Of a stretch of DNA of 64,000 nucleotides, positions 17,420-25,431 are shown in pieces; the first letter of the stretch is position 1; every line of letters begins with the position of its first letter. The notes under the pieces are model-generated. The model was given only the letters and a program-made list of their open reading frames with translations, did no database searches and was not told the DNA's origin. Location of the stretch: positions 620,001 through 684,000 of the forward strand of contig JAHLEH010000001.1 of assembly GCA_018883545.1 (NCBI GenBank), in the 5' to 3' direction. This stretch comes from Marixanthotalea marina. Its GTDB lineage: Bacteria; Bacteroidota; Bacteroidia; Flavobacteriales; Flavobacteriaceae. The translations under genes and the position numbers were made by a program.

Positions 17420-18160
17420 ATGGAAAAAAATAAACACGAAAAAATCCACAAAATAGAACAGGCTTTGCATTTGGAGTTTAGCGAGGAAGATTCCATATGG
17501 CTTACAAGTAGTAAGACATTACGGAAAATGGTTGGCGTCCTGGGTATGCTATTGCCTCTATTATTATATATTTTTCTCGCCATAATCAGTGAACATTACG
17601 AAATTTTAGATTCTATTAGCCATTATTATTTTACAAGGTCCAATGTGATCTTCATCATCGTTGTGAGCTTGATGGCCGTTTTTCTTATGATCTATAAGGG
17701 AAAGGAACCCATAGATTTTTATCTATCGACCATAGCCGGTATGGCGGCCATCATGTTGTTACTGTTTCCTACCGATAGCATAATTACAGACTGTGGTGGT
17801 ATCTGTAGTGATTTCAGTATAGCGTTCATAAAGGACAATCCAACCCGTTCTATATTCCATTATGTGTGTGCAGGTATATTTTTGGGAAGTTTGGCATACA
17901 TGAGCTTGTTCCTTTTCACAAAGTTTGATAAAAATCACGGTAAAACAAAGGCAAAAGTAAAGAGGAACATGGTGTATAAAGTGTGTGGCGTTTTGATGGT
18001 AATTGCTTTGGTTGTGGTGTTGTTGGGCGGGGGCATGGAACTTATCCCATCGGATGATTACAATGACTACAATATCACATTCTGGATGGAAACCTTGGCA
18101 GTGGAAGCTTTTGGTTTTTCATGGTTGGTCAAGGGCGAGGCTATTTTTAAGGACAAATAA
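17420..18160 (+). CDS. Polytopic membrane protein
   Basis: 246 residues with about six hydrophobic segments (near 35-58, 73-92, 98-116, 145-168, 185-207 and 222-238). A soluble N-terminal 30 residues precede them. The motif SISHYYFTRSN followed by AGMAAIMLLLFPT recalls a loosely defined family of DUF998/Frag1-like membrane proteins with SISxYYHT and GxxLFPT motifs; this is from memory and weak. It is 164 bases after the lipoprotein and 15 before a small gene. Function unknown. Confidence 0.65.
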   Translation: MEKNKHEKIHKIEQALHLEFSEEDSIWLTSSKTLRKMVGVLGMLLPLLLYIFLAIISEHYEILDSISHYYFTRSNVIFIIVVSLMAVFLMIYKGKEPIDFYLSTIAGMAAIMLLLFPTDSIITDCGGICSDFSIAFIKDNPTRSIFHYVCAGIFLGSLAYMSLFLFTKFDKNHGKTKAKVKRNMVYKVCGVLMVIALVVVLLGGGMELIPSDDYNDYNITFWMETLAVEAFGFSWLVKGEAIFKDK

Positions 18161-18175
18161 ATACCATACAAGTGA

Positions 18176-18466
18176 ATGGATTCGAAGGGTCAAGAGATCA
18201 TGGATTATTTATCGGAGAACGTCTTCAACCCAATTCTGGAGTCCGATAAAGCTTCAAAGGAATTGAAAAAAGGCGTGCGTTATACCATCATGAGGATGGA
18301 AGAACGGGACACTAAAGGTATGTTTCGGTACTATTGGTCCGCCATTATTGGGACCGAAAAAAGTACCAAGTTTGCCAAATTGATGAAAAAGGAAGGCTTC
18401 ACTAGGTTCGAGGAATTGATAGACGACTTTAGGGAAAGGTTCAATGATAGATGGTTGCGATCTTAG
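18176..18466 (+). CDS. Small hypothetical protein
   Basis: A 96-residue, charged, helical protein (MDSKGQEIMDYLSENVF...). No signal peptide, metal motif or membrane helix. Its ATG is 15 bases after the membrane-protein stop, so both are probably translated from one mRNA. The first copy of the repeated stem-loop (18511-18551) follows 44 bases later and may end the transcript. I do not recognise a family. Confidence 0.55.
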   Translation: MDSKGQEIMDYLSENVFNPILESDKASKELKKGVRYTIMRMEERDTKGMFRYYWSAIIGTEKSTKFAKLMKKEGFTRFEELIDDFRERFNDRWLRS

Positions 18467-18510
18467 AGGAAGGGGCTTTATGAACGTCTGTCGAAGAGGG
18501 TTTAGAACAC

Positions 18511-18551
18511 CAAAGATTCGGCAGTAAACCCAATTTATTGCCAAATCTTTG
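18511..18551. repeat. Stem-loop repeat copy 1 of 3
   Basis: CAAAGATTCGGCA (18511-18523) and TGCCAAATCTTTG (18539-18551) form a 13-bp inverted repeat with one mismatch and the spacer GTAAACCCAATTTAT. The same element recurs at 19286-19325 and 20088-20128, at each gene junction of the AbiE-like locus. Confidence 0.85.
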
Positions 18552-18618
18552 ATTTTTGATGGTCGTTCCTTCTCAAGAAAAAGCAGTGCCCATAAGCTTT
18601 ACATGATATTTTATATAT

Positions 18619-18674
18619 AATTTTGCATGAAGTTTTATTTAAAATTCATGCATTTGGTATGTATTTTGCATACC
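18619..18674 (+). promoter_or_regulatory. Promoter and overlapping operator-like repeats before the DUF6088 gene
   Basis: A perfect -7 element TAATTTTG ends at 18625. It overlaps the inverted repeat TGCATGAA (18624-18631)/TTCATGCA (18645-18652). A second inverted repeat GGTATG (18656-18661)/CATACC (18669-18674) follows. ATTTTGCAT occurs in both. Repeats over a promoter fit autoregulation by an AbiEi-type antitoxin, which is known for that family. Confidence 0.5.
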
Positions 18675-18694
18675 ATAGGTAAAATAGTGGTGTA

Positions 18695-19282
18695 ATGAAA
18701 AAAATAAACGAATTGTTAAGGCATCTCAAACGGGGGCAGGTGTATCGCAGGGCGGATCTGGAACCATGGACTAATGCCGTGGATCGCCATTTGGGAGTGT
18801 TATTGGAAAGAGGGGTTCTTGAAAAAATATCCCAAGGGCTCTACTATTACCCCAAGGAATCGGTTTTCGGTACAGTGCCGCCCGATGAGGAAACCTTGGT
18901 GCAAAGTTTTCTTAAAGATGATGATTTTTTGGTCACCACACCCAATGCCTACAATGCCTTAGGGGTAGGGACAACACAGCTTTACAACAAACAGGTGGTC
19001 TATAACCATAAACGCCATGGAGAATTTCAACTTGGTGGCAGGACCTTTTTTTTCCACTTAAAACCGCGTTTCCCCAAAAAGTTGACGCCTGAGTTTCTTT
19101 TGGTGGACCTAGTAAATAATCTGGATGCATTGGCGGAGGACACCCAAGAGGTACTTTCAAAGGCCAAAGCCAAAGCACAGTCCATGGATCCTAAAAAAAT
19201 GCAGCAAGCCGTAAAGGCCTATGGTGGGGTGAAAGCCAAGAAAGTATTTGCGTCTATTGCTGAATCTAAATTAAATTTATAA
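18695..19282 (+). CDS. DUF6088 / AbiEi-like antitoxin
   Basis: A 195-residue protein with an N-terminal winged helix (about 5-55: LLRHLKRGQVYRRADLEPW...LGVLLERGVLEKISQGLYYYPK), the pattern of AbiEi-type antitoxin/transcription factors, and a C-terminal part ending in a lysine-rich helix. AbiEi proteins repress their own operon and counter the AbiEii nucleotidyltransferase toxin. A promoter with overlapping inverted repeats lies upstream. It stops at TAA 19280-19282, and the next antitoxin-like frame continues in the same reading frame directly after that stop. Confidence 0.78.
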   Translation: MKKINELLRHLKRGQVYRRADLEPWTNAVDRHLGVLLERGVLEKISQGLYYYPKESVFGTVPPDEETLVQSFLKDDDFLVTTPNAYNALGVGTTQLYNKQVVYNHKRHGEFQLGGRTFFFHLKPRFPKKLTPEFLLVDLVNNLDALAEDTQEVLSKAKAKAQSMDPKKMQQAVKAYGGVKAKKVFASIAESKLNL

Positions 19283-19285
19283 TTT

Positions 19286-19325
19286 CAAAGATTTGGCAAT
19301 TTTTTTATTTACTGCCAAATCTTTG
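19286..19325. repeat. Stem-loop repeat copy 2 of 3 (inverted orientation)
   Basis: CAAAGATTTGGCA (19286-19298) and TGCCAAATCTTTG (19313-19325) pair perfectly over a 14-base spacer. The spacer reads as the reverse complement of the GTAAA...AT pattern in copies 1 and 3, so this copy appears inverted. It begins 3 bases after the DUF6088 stop. Confidence 0.85.
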
Positions 19326-19357
19326 ATTATTTTAATATATTTGTAAAAACAAAAGAT

Positions 19358-20104
19358 ATAGCAGCAGAAACCTTACATACCAAAGAGCTCAAAAGAACCT
19401 TTTTAGGCGCAAGCAGAATAAAGATTGGAGATATAATTGATTTTTATAGACGATTTGATGGAGATGTCAAACGTGCCACCGTGGATTGGCGCATATACGA
19501 TCTTGTAAATAAAGGCATACTCCATAGGGTGGGTAGAGGCACCTATTCGTTTTCGGGCAGTGAGAAAAGAGAATTTGTGCCATTTATCAATGCACAATTA
19601 CAAAAGTTGTGGCAGACTATTAAAGAACAATTTCCCTACATAGATATGTGCCTTTGGTCTACCAAATGGCTCAATGAATTTATGCTACACCAACCTTTTA
19701 AGTTCTATACGATTGTTGAGGTTGAAAAAGAGGTCATGGAAGCCGTTTTTTATAATTTAAGGGAGCAAGGATATGAGGTGTTTTTGGATCCGTCCGATGA
19801 TGTCATCAATAATTATGTTGTGGGCTCAGAAGACCCTATAATCATCACAGGGCTTACAACGGAAGCCCCAACCCAAAAAATAGAAGGTGTTTGGACCCAG
19901 ACGCTTGAAAAACTGTTGGTGGATATTTATTGTGACCCTAGCCTGTTTGCAGCACAGCAAGGTGCTGAACTTGCCAGGGTCTATCAAACAGCCTTTGAAA
20001 AGTATGCCATAAGCAAAACAAAAATGTTGAGGTATGCCAATAGAAGAAATAAAAGGGAACCTATCGAGGATTTTATAACAAACCATACAAAGATTTGGCA
20101 GTAA
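19358..20104 (+). CDS. DUF6577-like antitoxin with unclear start codon
   Basis: The frame is open from the DUF6088 stop (19282) to TAA at 20104, but contains no in-frame ATG, GTG or TTG before GTG 19481. The winged-helix domain clearly begins earlier (LKRTFLGASRIKIGDIIDFYRRF...WRIYDLVNKGILHRVGRGTYSF), so GTG 19481 would cut it in half. I placed the start at ATA 19358, just behind a perfect -7 element TATATTTG (19336-19343); this is a guess. A start-codon mutation, rare ATA/ATT initiation, or stop read-through from the upstream gene are all possible. The stop codon lies in stem-loop copy 3. The protein precedes the toxin gene by 31 bases. Confidence 0.65.
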   Translation: MAAETLHTKELKRTFLGASRIKIGDIIDFYRRFDGDVKRATVDWRIYDLVNKGILHRVGRGTYSFSGSEKREFVPFINAQLQKLWQTIKEQFPYIDMCLWSTKWLNEFMLHQPFKFYTIVEVEKEVMEAVFYNLREQGYEVFLDPSDDVINNYVVGSEDPIIITGLTTEAPTQKIEGVWTQTLEKLLVDIYCDPSLFAAQQGAELARVYQTAFEKYAISKTKMLRYANRRNKREPIEDFITNHTKIWQ

Positions 20105-20128
20105 AATGGATTTATTGCCAAATCTTTG
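20088..20128. repeat. Stem-loop repeat copy 3 of 3
   Basis: CAAAGATTTGGCA (20088-20100) and TGCCAAATCTTTG (20116-20128), spacer GTAAAATGGATTTAT. It contains the end of the DUF6577-like gene (KIWQ-stop) and ends 7 bases before the toxin ATG, where a folded RNA could cover the ribosome-binding site. Confidence 0.85.
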
Positions 20129-20135
20129 AAGAATT

Positions 20136-21335
20136 ATGATACATAAAGATTCACTTAGCGAAAAATGGATATTTGGATTGGGTGCCAAAACAAAGGATGA
20201 TCCCATCCTGATTGAAAAAGTCATTCGGGCATTGTATTTATTGGAGCTTTTAAAAAAGAGTGGATTGGATTTTATTTTTAAGGGAGGGACGGCCTTAATG
20301 TTATTGTTTGAAGCCCCCAAAAGGTTTTCAATAGATATAGATATTATTGTCCCTAATAAACCCAAAAATTTGGGGAAAGTTTTGGATGGTATTTTGGAGA
20401 GTTCTGATTTCTTAAAGTACAGTATAGATGAACGTCAAACAACATCCAGCATAGAGAAGGAACATTATAAATTCTATTACACTCCAGTAACCAATGCAAG
20501 GGCTGAGGCAGAGTATATTTTGTTGGATGTACTTTACGAAATGAACCACTATGGGGAACATGTAAAAAATATTGAATTATCATCTCAATTTTTAATGTTG
20601 GAGGGAGACAATGTGAGTGTGGTGGTGCCAACACCAGAAGCCATCCTTGGGGATAAATTAACGGCTTTTGCACCAAACACCACAGGGGTCCCTTACGGTA
20701 AGGAAAAGGAACTGGAGATTATAAAACAACTTTTTGATATCGGTCACCTGTTTGATATGGTCTCCGATATTCCAATAGTGGGTCAGGTTTTTTCGGAATT
20801 TGCCAAAACGGAGTTGGCTTACAGAGGACTTAAAAAGTTAAAGGGGAACGATGTTTTGGATGATGTTTTTGAAACGGCTTTACTGATGGGTACCAGAGGC
20901 AAAGCTGGAAAAGGTGAGTACCAAGAGATACAAAGTGGGGTAAAAAAAATGAAGAACTTTATAATCTCTGATGGCTTCAATATTGAAACAGCCATGGTGC
21001 CTGCTGCCAAAGCGGCGTATTTGGTAAACTTGATTAAAAAAGGAAATAGTCAAATAGAGCGTTTTGGGAACCCTATGGGCGTAAAGGATTATATCTTGGA
21101 ACAGCCTTTGGAAACACGCTTGAACAAATTGAAGAAAAGTAATCCCGAAGCCTTTTTTTATTGGTATAAGGCGTTGATGTTGTCAACAGAAAAGGAGTTA
21201 ACCATTCATGGTAAGGAAATTGGTGCTTTGAAAATAGCTATTCGTTATTACAAATCAAGGCATAGTTATGTAAGTGATGATATTATATCATCAATTCTAG
21301 GTAAATTGAATGATGGGAATGGTTTTTTCTCATAA
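20136..21335 (+). CDS. AbiEii/AbiGii-type nucleotidyltransferase toxin
   Basis: A 399-residue protein of the AbiEii family. The nucleotidyltransferase motif is FKGGTALML (GGT at 50-52) followed by RFSIDIDI (D67, D69), which binds Mg-NTP; the lysine-rich C-terminal half is typical. Toxins of this family transfer nucleotides to tRNA or other targets and stop growth, giving phage abortive infection or plasmid stabilisation. The local GC is low (17 of 60 bases in 20221-20280), unlike the transfer genes. Two antitoxin-like genes lie upstream instead of the usual one. Confidence 0.9.
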   Translation: MIHKDSLSEKWIFGLGAKTKDDPILIEKVIRALYLLELLKKSGLDFIFKGGTALMLLFEAPKRFSIDIDIIVPNKPKNLGKVLDGILESSDFLKYSIDERQTTSSIEKEHYKFYYTPVTNARAEAEYILLDVLYEMNHYGEHVKNIELSSQFLMLEGDNVSVVVPTPEAILGDKLTAFAPNTTGVPYGKEKELEIIKQLFDIGHLFDMVSDIPIVGQVFSEFAKTELAYRGLKKLKGNDVLDDVFETALLMGTRGKAGKGEYQEIQSGVKKMKNFIISDGFNIETAMVPAAKAAYLVNLIKKGNSQIERFGNPMGVKDYILEQPLETRLNKLKKSNPEAFFYWYKALMLSTEKELTIHGKEIGALKIAIRYYKSRHSYVSDDIISSILGKLNDGNGFFS

Positions 21336-21460
21336 TTTAATTAGTTTATATAGTTTGGTTTTTAATAAAAAAATTATCTATAGAATTATCTGTAGATATT
21401 CCTTGATAGTTGAATTGGTGTTAAGTCTTAGTCTATGTCATAGGCGTTTTTTTAGTTTTA

Positions 21461-21844
21461 TTAAAAGGCATAAATGGTTTTAAAAGTTTCTTGAAGCTGG
21501 TTAAGTGTTTTTCCTTCAATGTACACTGAAGGAAATGCGTTATCTAATTCTGTAAAAACTCCATTTGACATGGAAAGTGAAATAAATAAAACAGCAACAA
21601 ACTTGAACCAGTTTATGTTAAGAAGCCGTACGGTTTGACCTTTGTGTTTTTTTGAAAACCCTTTAATCTTTTTATAGGCTTCCCTTAAATCAGGTTCTTG
21701 TAAAGCACCATTTATATCCTTTTGGTCTTTTAGATACACTTCAAATGCTTTTTTGTTTTTGATGTTTTCTAACAATAATGATAATGCCTCCTCTTCCTTA
21801 GAGGATAGGGTATTGCTTAAAAATTTATCGAAAAGACTATACAT
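21461..21844 (-). pseudogene. Truncated FecR-like anti-sigma factor
   Basis: 127 residues: an N-terminal cytosolic domain (MYSLFDKFLSNTLSSKEEEALSLLLENI...) and one membrane helix (about 76-93, WFKFVAVLFISLSM). This is the beginning of a FecR-type anti-sigma factor, but the periplasmic FecR domain of some 200 residues is missing and the frame closes soon after the helix. It is divergent from the ECF sigma gene, while functional pairs are usually in line. I read it as a remnant; a genuine short membrane protein is an alternative. Confidence 0.5.
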
Positions 21845-22179
21845 TCAGTTTTTCAAAAAATAAAAGGTTTAATAGCCTTTACGTATAGGCTTTTTTAATC
21901 CCGTAATTTTTTTAATTTTTTTTTAACTATTAACAGATGGTTTTGTTAGGTTTTTATAGTATGAAATGATTTAATATGTTGGCTTTTTTTGCTTTTAAGG
22001 TATTGGTTGGCAAAAAAAGTATTAGTGATAGTCAAATAATTGGAAGAAACGCCCTTTGATATGTTGTATTATTGTGACTGATACTCTTGAATAATAAAGT
22101 GGTTGAGGTAAAATATCATAATAAAGTAAATGTAAAGTGTGTTGAGAATAAGTCAACACAAGGGTCTAAATATCCGTCT
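21845..22179. other. Divergent intergenic region before the sigma factor
   Basis: 335 bases, very AT-rich. An in-frame TTG at 22087 would extend the sigma factor by 31 residues, but the conserved region begins only after ATG 22180. No clear promoter, hairpin or RNA gene was identified. Confidence 0.4.
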
Positions 22180-22710
22180 ATGGATAATGAAGAACTTGTG
22201 CAGGCTTTAAGGGAAGGCGATGAATTGGCTTTCGATTTTTTATTTAAATGCTACTATAAACCACTACTTGCTTTTATTACTACTTATACAAGAAATGTAG
22301 AACAAGCTGAAGATATTGTACAGCAAAGTTTTATATCGTTATGGAATAAAAAAGAGGATTTAAAACTTAAGGTTTCTCCTAAAAACTATTTGTACACCAT
22401 AGCTTATAATCAATTTGTAGACCATTATAGAAAGTCCGTACGTAAAAGTGATTTTTTAGAAGAGTTGAGACTTGCGTTTCTACGTGATTCAATTGATGAA
22501 GATGATGAGCTTCTAGAAAAAAGGATTAGCAAACTAAAAGCTATTATAGAAAAGTTGCCTCCTAAATGTAAAAAAATACTAATAATGAGCAGGCAGCAAG
22601 GGTTAAAGTACAAAGAAATTGCAGATAAACTAAATATTTCCCATAGAACTGTAGAGGAGCAAGTTCGCATTGCATTTAAAAAAATCAGAAAGGCTTTTGA
22701 AGAAGAATAA
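22180..22710 (+). CDS. ECF-type RNA polymerase sigma factor
   Basis: A 176-residue sigma-70 family ECF factor. Region 2 runs from ELVQALREGDELAFDFLFKCYY to DIVQQSFISLWNKKEDL with the DNA-melting segment NYLYTIAYNQFVDHYR; region 4 is the C-terminal helix-turn-helix (LPPKCKKILIMSRQQGLKYKEIADKLNISHRTVEEQVRIAFKKIRK). Such FecI-like sigma factors in Bacteroidota usually work with a FecR anti-sigma and drive a SusC/SusD glycan-uptake locus. Here the FecR-like neighbour is truncated and no SusCD is in the window, so its regulon is unclear. Confidence 0.88.
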   Translation: MDNEELVQALREGDELAFDFLFKCYYKPLLAFITTYTRNVEQAEDIVQQSFISLWNKKEDLKLKVSPKNYLYTIAYNQFVDHYRKSVRKSDFLEELRLAFLRDSIDEDDELLEKRISKLKAIIEKLPPKCKKILIMSRQQGLKYKEIADKLNISHRTVEEQVRIAFKKIRKAFEEE

Positions 22711-22842
22711 GTTGCTTTTGTTTTATAAGCTAAAAGTGCTTTTCATGCCGTTTTTCCCTAAATTAAAAATCTATTTAGTATTTTTCTGCGTTTTAATTAG
22801 CGTTTTTTCTTTACGAACGGCTATACAGGTAACAATTTATTT

Positions 22843-23706
22843 ATGAAACTTCATTTTTTAGACAGAAGCTGCTTAGGTAATACATCTTTTAGTACGAAGG
22901 TTAATGAGATGCCTTTTTTTTTGAAAATTTGGCATTACCATCCTGAATTAGAGCTAGTTCTTGTTTTAGAAAGTGAGGGTACGAGGTTTATAGGTGATAA
23001 CATAGAAAAGTTTGAGCCAGGAGAAGTTATACTGATAGGAGAGAATTTGCCGCACATGTGGCTCAATGATGAAGCGTATTTTAAAGAAAACTCAAAGTTA
23101 TTGGCTCGAGGTATAAGTGTTCACTTTAAAAAAAATTATTTGGGCACTACATTTTTTTCCACTCCAGAAATGTCACACCTTTTGGAGCTTTTTAATAGGG
23201 CGCGATTTGGAATAAAATTCTTGGGAGTTGATGAAGAAATGATTCAGGAAATTCAAGAAATGGCCAAATTAGAAGGATTTGAAAAATCAGTAAAGTTTTT
23301 AATGATTCTTGATAAATTGGCCAACCATAAAGATTATAGGTATTTGGCAAGTCAAGGTTATGTCAACTCGTTTAAAATAAATGAAAATGAAACTTTAGAT
23401 AAAGTTTATGCCTATATATTTAAGAATTTTAACAAGTCAATTACACTGCAAAATGTAGCAGACGTAGCCCATATGAATACCTCGGCCTTTAGCCGGTTTT
23501 TTAAACGCGTAAACAGTAAAACATTTTCTCAATACATTTCAGAAATCAGAATTGGGTATGCCTGTAAATTACTTATAGAAAGAAAATACAATATTGCGGA
23601 AATTTGCTATGAATCTGGATTTAACAATATTTCTAACTTCAATAGAAAATTTAAATTGATAATGAAGTGTACACCATCTGTGTACGTTAAGAAACATTTA
23701 GAATAA
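22843..23706 (+). CDS. AraC-family transcriptional regulator
   Basis: A 287-residue regulator with a cupin-like N-terminal sensor (FFLKIWHYHPELELVLVLESEGTRFIGDNI...GEVILIGENLPHMW) and a C-terminal double helix-turn-helix (VADVAHMNTSAFSRFFKR and IAEICYESGFNNISNFNRKFK). Cupin-AraC regulators bind small sugars or sugar acids. It lies just before the altronate-dehydratase-like gene and LutABC on the same strand, so it probably controls the catabolic block that begins 36 bases after it. Confidence 0.88.
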   Translation: MKLHFLDRSCLGNTSFSTKVNEMPFFLKIWHYHPELELVLVLESEGTRFIGDNIEKFEPGEVILIGENLPHMWLNDEAYFKENSKLLARGISVHFKKNYLGTTFFSTPEMSHLLELFNRARFGIKFLGVDEEMIQEIQEMAKLEGFEKSVKFLMILDKLANHKDYRYLASQGYVNSFKINENETLDKVYAYIFKNFNKSITLQNVADVAHMNTSAFSRFFKRVNSKTFSQYISEIRIGYACKLLIERKYNIAEICYESGFNNISNFNRKFKLIMKCTPSVYVKKHLE

Positions 23707-23742
23707 CACCAATCACATCTATATTTATTACAATAATTTAAA

Positions 23743-25404
23743 ATGAAAAACCACCAAAAAGTGCTTCAAATACATCCAAAGGATAATGTATTGGTAGCAT
23801 TAACAGATTTGAAGAAGGGAACCCAAGTTTCTTTCGAAAATAATATTTATGATTTAAAGGAAGACATTGCTGCCAAGCACAAATTTGTAACAAAAACTCT
23901 TAGTAAAGGCAGTAAGGTATATATGTATGGTGTGTTGGTTGGCAAAACTAAAAAAGAAATTAAGGCGGGTTGTTTGGTAAGTACAAATAATTTAGAACAC
24001 GATACAGAAAAATATAGTGTTGAGGAATTGAAAGCCCAACACAATTGGAAGGTTCCAGATGTGACTAAATTTAAAGACAAAACGTTTAAAGGCTATCATA
24101 GAGCCGATGGCAAAGTGGGCACCGAAAACAATTGGTTGGTAATTCCATTGGTGTTTTGCCAGAATAGAAATGTTGAAGTGTTAAAACAAGCCTTGGTTGA
24201 AAAATTAGGGTTCGACAAAAAGCAACATATAGGGTACGATGTAGATGCTTTGGTAAGTGCTTATATCTCCGGTGCTTCTTCCCAAACACTTTTAAGCAAA
24301 GAAATTATTAAAGGTAAAAATGAGTACGGGAAAAATCCTTTATTTGAAAATATAGATGGCATCCGTTTTTTAACCCATAGTGGCGGTTGTGGTGGGTCTA
24401 CATCCGATGCCGAAGCGCTTTGTCATTTATTGGCGGGCTATATTAACAATCCAAATGTAGCAGGTGCAACGGTTTTAAGTTTAGGGTGTCAGCATGCCCA
24501 AGTTAATATATTGCAAAATGCTCTCGAAAAAATGGCGCCTAATATGCAGAAGCCTGTGTATATTCTTGAACAACAAAAAAGTAGTTCGGAACAAGAACTT
24601 CTGGCCGATGCAATCAAACAAACGTTTGTAGGTTTGGCTGAAGCTAATAAAATAGAAAGAAAACCCGCTCCTTTATCTAAGTTGGTAATTGGTTTGGAAT
24701 GTGGGGGTTCTGATGGGTTTTCAGGAATTTCTGCAAATCCGGCATTGGGTTATGTGTCTGATTTAATAGTTGCTTTAGGAGGAGCTACCGTATTATCGGA
24801 ATTTCCTGAATTAAATGGTGTGGAGCAAGAACTTATAAATAGATGTGTTGCGCCGGATAAGGCAGAGAAATTTTCACGCATTATGTCAACCTATAACAGC
24901 AAAGCAGACGCTTTAGGTTTTGGATTTTCTGCAAATCCGTCTCCAGGAAACATAAAAGATGGGTTGATAACAGACGCCATAAAATCGGCTGGTGCGGCCA
25001 AAAAAGGTGGTAGTTCCCCAGTTCAGGATGTATTGGACTATACAGAGCAAGTGGTGAAACCAGGGTTGAATTTGTTGTGTACACCAGGTAATGATGTGGA
25101 GTCAACCACAGGTTTGGCGGGCTCGGGAAGTAATATAATTCTTTTTACAACAGGTTTGGGTACGCCTACAGGAAATCCAATAACGCCCGTAATTAAGGTG
25201 TCTTCAAATACAAAATTGTATGAAAAAATGAATGATATCATCGATTTTAATGCAGGCGTTATCATAGAAGGTGCAGCAACAATAAAAGAAACCGGAGAGG
25301 CTTTATTGGATTATATTATTGAAGTAGCTAGTGGGAAGCAAACCAAAGCAAGAATGCTGGGCCAAGACGATTTTATTCCTTGGAAACGTGGTATGTCTTT
25401 GTAA
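23743..25404 (+). CDS. uxaA: Altronate dehydratase-like protein (UxaA family)
   Basis: A 553-residue UxaA/GarD-family dehydratase. An N-terminal SAF domain (about 1-95) is followed by the catalytic part with GYHRADGKVGTENNWLV, GGCGGSTSDAEALCHLLAGY, ECGGSDGFSGISANPALG and C-terminal LLCTPGNDVESTTGLAGSG. These enzymes need Fe2+ and dehydrate altronate (or galactarate) to 2-keto-3-deoxy acids. A second copy lies at 40393-42003 inside the uronate operon, so this one may have a different substrate. It is 28 bases before lutA and directly after an AraC regulator. Confidence 0.8.
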   Translation: MKNHQKVLQIHPKDNVLVALTDLKKGTQVSFENNIYDLKEDIAAKHKFVTKTLSKGSKVYMYGVLVGKTKKEIKAGCLVSTNNLEHDTEKYSVEELKAQHNWKVPDVTKFKDKTFKGYHRADGKVGTENNWLVIPLVFCQNRNVEVLKQALVEKLGFDKKQHIGYDVDALVSAYISGASSQTLLSKEIIKGKNEYGKNPLFENIDGIRFLTHSGGCGGSTSDAEALCHLLAGYINNPNVAGATVLSLGCQHAQVNILQNALEKMAPNMQKPVYILEQQKSSSEQELLADAIKQTFVGLAEANKIERKPAPLSKLVIGLECGGSDGFSGISANPALGYVSDLIVALGGATVLSEFPELNGVEQELINRCVAPDKAEKFSRIMSTYNSKADALGFGFSANPSPGNIKDGLITDAIKSAGAAKKGGSSPVQDVLDYTEQVVKPGLNLLCTPGNDVESTTGLAGSGSNIILFTTGLGTPTGNPITPVIKVSSNTKLYEKMNDIIDFNAGVIIEGAATIKETGEALLDYIIEVASGKQTKARMLGQDDFIPWKRGMSL

Positions 25405-25431
25405 TTCATTTCAAATAAAAGATAGTATTTC

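Noticed and set aside
18480-18527. Tiny frame ending PKIRQ-stop in stem-loop copy 1
   Set aside because: Only 15 codons; the likeness to the KIWQ-stop end of the DUF6577-like gene follows from the shared repeat sequence.
19481-20104. GTG 19481 as the true start of the second antitoxin
   Set aside because: It would cut the winged-helix domain in half; the homologous-looking sequence clearly continues upstream.
21372-21395. AATTATCTATAG/AATTATCTGTAG direct repeat as an attachment site
   Set aside because: The two copies are adjacent and no matching copy was found near the left border (6490-7036), so there is no evidence for att sites.
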